Below, one piece after another: positions 48,433 through 51,108 of a DNA stretch of 51,108 nucleotides. Positions within the stretch are counted from its first letter, which is position 1. Each line of letters begins with the position of its first letter. Under the pieces are notes generated by a model. That model was not told the origin of the DNA and did not search any database. It was given only the letters and a program-made list of their open reading frames with translations. A program made the position numbers and the translations under genes. This DNA comes from JAVVHH01 sp964235765 (lineage in GTDB: Bacteria; Pseudomonadota; Alphaproteobacteria; Acetobacterales; Acetobacteraceae), in NCBI GenBank assembly GCA_964235765.1, contig CAXSDH010000020.1, positions 1 through 51,108 on the forward strand, written 5' to 3'.

Positions 48433-49614
48433 GTGCTGCGTCTCACCCGCCTGAAGCTCACCGAGTTCCGCAACTACTCCTCCCTCACTTGGCGTCCCGC
48501 CGCGCGCCTCTCGGTCATCACTGGCCCGAACGGCTCGGGCAAGACCAACCTCCTCGAAGCCGTCTCCCTCCTGGTGCCCGGCCGCGGCCTCCGACAGGCC
48601 CGCATCGCCGAGTTCGCCCGCCAGACCTCGAACGGCCCCCGTCCGTGGGGCGTTGCCGGCAATCTTTCCCGCAACGGCGTCGAATTCGAGATCGGCACGG
48701 GAACGCCCCCTGACGGCCCCGCGGACCGCCGCGTTTTCCGCCTCGACGGCGCCCCCCCGCGCAACCAGGCCGACATCGCCGCTGCCGCCGCCGCCGTCTG
48801 GCTCATCCCGCAGATGGACCGCCTGTTCCAGGAAGCCGCCGCCGGCCGCCGTCGCTTTCTCGACCGTCTCGTCTGGGCGCTCGAGCCCGGCCACGCCCGG
48901 GAGGTTTCCGCCTACGAGACCGCGATGGCCAGCCGCAGCCGTCTGCTCGCCATGGGTGCCGCCGACCCGGCCTGGCTCGCCGGCGTCGAGGACAGCATGG
49001 CCCGGCACGCCATCGCCGTCGCCGCCGCCCGCGCCGGCCTCGTCGCCAGCCTCAACGCGGCCCTGGCGGCCGGCGCGGCCGGCGGCTTTCCCGTGGCCCG
49101 CCTGGACCTGCTCGACCCCATCGCCGCCCATCTGGCCGAACATCCCGCCCTGGCCGTGGAGGATTGGCTGCGTGAGGCCCTCGCGGTATCCCGCCGGCAA
49201 GACGCCACCGGGCCCACCGCGCACGGGGCCCACCGCGCCGACATGCTGCTGGCGGACGCCGCGAGCGGCCTGCCCGCCGCCCTGGCCAGCACAGGCCAGC
49301 AGAAGGCGTTGCTGATCGGCGTCGTGCTGGGCCACGCCGCCTTGATCGCCGCCGCCCGCGGCTTCGCCCCGCTGCTGCTGCTCGATGAACCCGCCGTGCA
49401 CCTCGACCCGTCCCGCCGCGCCGCACTGTGGAACGCGCTCGCCGGCCTCTCCGCCCAGGTCATGCTGACCGGCACCGACGCCGAGCCGTTCCGCGTGCTC
49501 GCCGGCACTGCCGAGTTCCTGCGGACAGGGGGCGGCGAACTTAACCCCGACCCCGCATTTCCTCCCGCATTCCCCGAGGCCGCCCCTGTCCTTTCGCCGC
49601 CCAGCAGCTTATAG
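48433..49614 (+). CDS. recF: DNA replication/repair protein RecF
   Basis: A 393-residue SMC-like ATPase that loads RecA at gaps through RecFOR. Walker A is GPNGSGKTN in VITGPNGSGKTNLLEAVSLL, the signature region is LASTGQQKALLIGVVLGHA and Walker B LLLLDEPAVHLD. Start placed at GTG 48433 (MLRLTRLKLTEFRNY), as RecF proteins begin near this motif; a GTG at 48388 would add 15 residues read from the palindromic element. Length fits the family. Confidence 0.92.
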   Translation: MLRLTRLKLTEFRNYSSLTWRPAARLSVITGPNGSGKTNLLEAVSLLVPGRGLRQARIAEFARQTSNGPRPWGVAGNLSRNGVEFEIGTGTPPDGPADRRVFRLDGAPPRNQADIAAAAAAVWLIPQMDRLFQEAAAGRRRFLDRLVWALEPGHAREVSAYETAMASRSRLLAMGAADPAWLAGVEDSMARHAIAVAAARAGLVASLNAALAAGAAGGFPVARLDLLDPIAAHLAEHPALAVEDWLREALAVSRRQDATGPTAHGAHRADMLLADAASGLPAALASTGQQKALLIGVVLGHAALIAAARGFAPLLLLDEPAVHLDPSRRAALWNALAGLSAQVMLTGTDAEPFRVLAGTAEFLRTGGGELNPDPAFPPAFPEAAPVLSPPSSL

Positions 49615-49652
49615 TGACTCCGTTCCAAACCATCCCGAGGTAACCTGCCGGC

Positions 49653-51108
<1,456 letters not shown>

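Overview
The window is GC-rich (about 70% by eye) and reads as chromosomal DNA of an alphaproteobacterium, most likely from the Rhodospirillales and probably Acetobacteraceae-like. The reasons are the gene orders mutM–enoyl-CoA hydratase–rpsT–dnaA, lgt–midA–pgeF, rplY–pth–ychF, pgsA–moaD–moaE, ubiE–coaBC–dut and a petP–petR-type regulator pair, together with a phasin, a UbiK-like factor and a COQ9-like protein. Almost all of it is dense housekeeping sequence with many 1–4 base start/stop overlaps and frequent TTG or GTG starts. No stretch over 300 bases lacks a gene; the longest gap is 216 bases upstream of dnaA. I saw no tRNA, rRNA, CRISPR array or intact prophage.

Layout. 1–1.3 kb: an IS30-family element with a disturbed right end. 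1.3–2.6 kb (minus): a proline-rich secreted protein and a glycosyltransferase. 2.8–6.8 kb (plus): a small membrane protein, pgsA, a lipoprotein, moaD and moaE, a repeat lipoprotein and a polytopic membrane protein. 6.8–7.7 kb (minus): a branched-chain aminotransferase, divergent from a MarR–response regulator–histidine kinase operon (7.8–10.3 kb). 10.3–15.5 kb (minus): an OCD-family enzyme, a DAO-type oxidoreductase, a phasin, a COQ9-like protein, proC, a YbjN protein and a UbiK-like protein. 15.6–24.8 kb (plus): hldD, lgt, midA, pgeF, a lipoprotein, prs, a GST, a phosphoglycerate mutase-family protein, an AlgD-like GDP-mannose dehydrogenase and a GT4 glycosyltransferase. 24.8–27.8 kb (minus): a small secreted protein and a DUF2339 membrane protein. 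27.9–31.1 kb (plus): rplY, pth, ychF, a GlsB/YeaQ protein and a YidB-like protein. 31.1–41.0 kb (minus): an eight-gene transport array joining a NitT/TauT-type permease–ATPase pair to a peptide ABC system with two tandem binding proteins. 41.0–43.4 kb (minus): dut, coaBC, ubiE. 43.4–51.1 kb (plus): mutM, enoyl-CoA hydratase, rpsT, dnaA, dnaN, recF and the 5' part of gyrB.

How the parts fit. Replication and repair: dnaA, dnaN, recF, gyrB, mutM, dut. Translation: rpsT, rplY, pth, ychF. Envelope: pgsA, lgt, hldD, pgeF, AlgD-like enzyme, glycosyltransferases, lipoproteins. Respiratory chain and quinone: ubiE, UbiK-like, COQ9-like, midA, petPR-like regulators. Cofactors: moaDE, coaBC. Transport: the 31–41 kb array.

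There is no strong candidate for an entirely new system. The observations most worth checking are: (1) the symmetric promoter pair between ilvE and the petP-like gene; (2) a shared -10 and near-leaderless arrangement at ubiE/mutM and a leaderless-looking hldD; (3) MutM lacking the fourth zinc-finger cysteine beside a C5 run; (4) a three-copy 17-base repeat and an inverted repeat in the rpsT leader; (5) the joined NitT-type and peptide transport array; (6) a plus-strand C excess in lines sampled from genes of both orientations, reversed in the IS30 element, with no clear change at dnaA.
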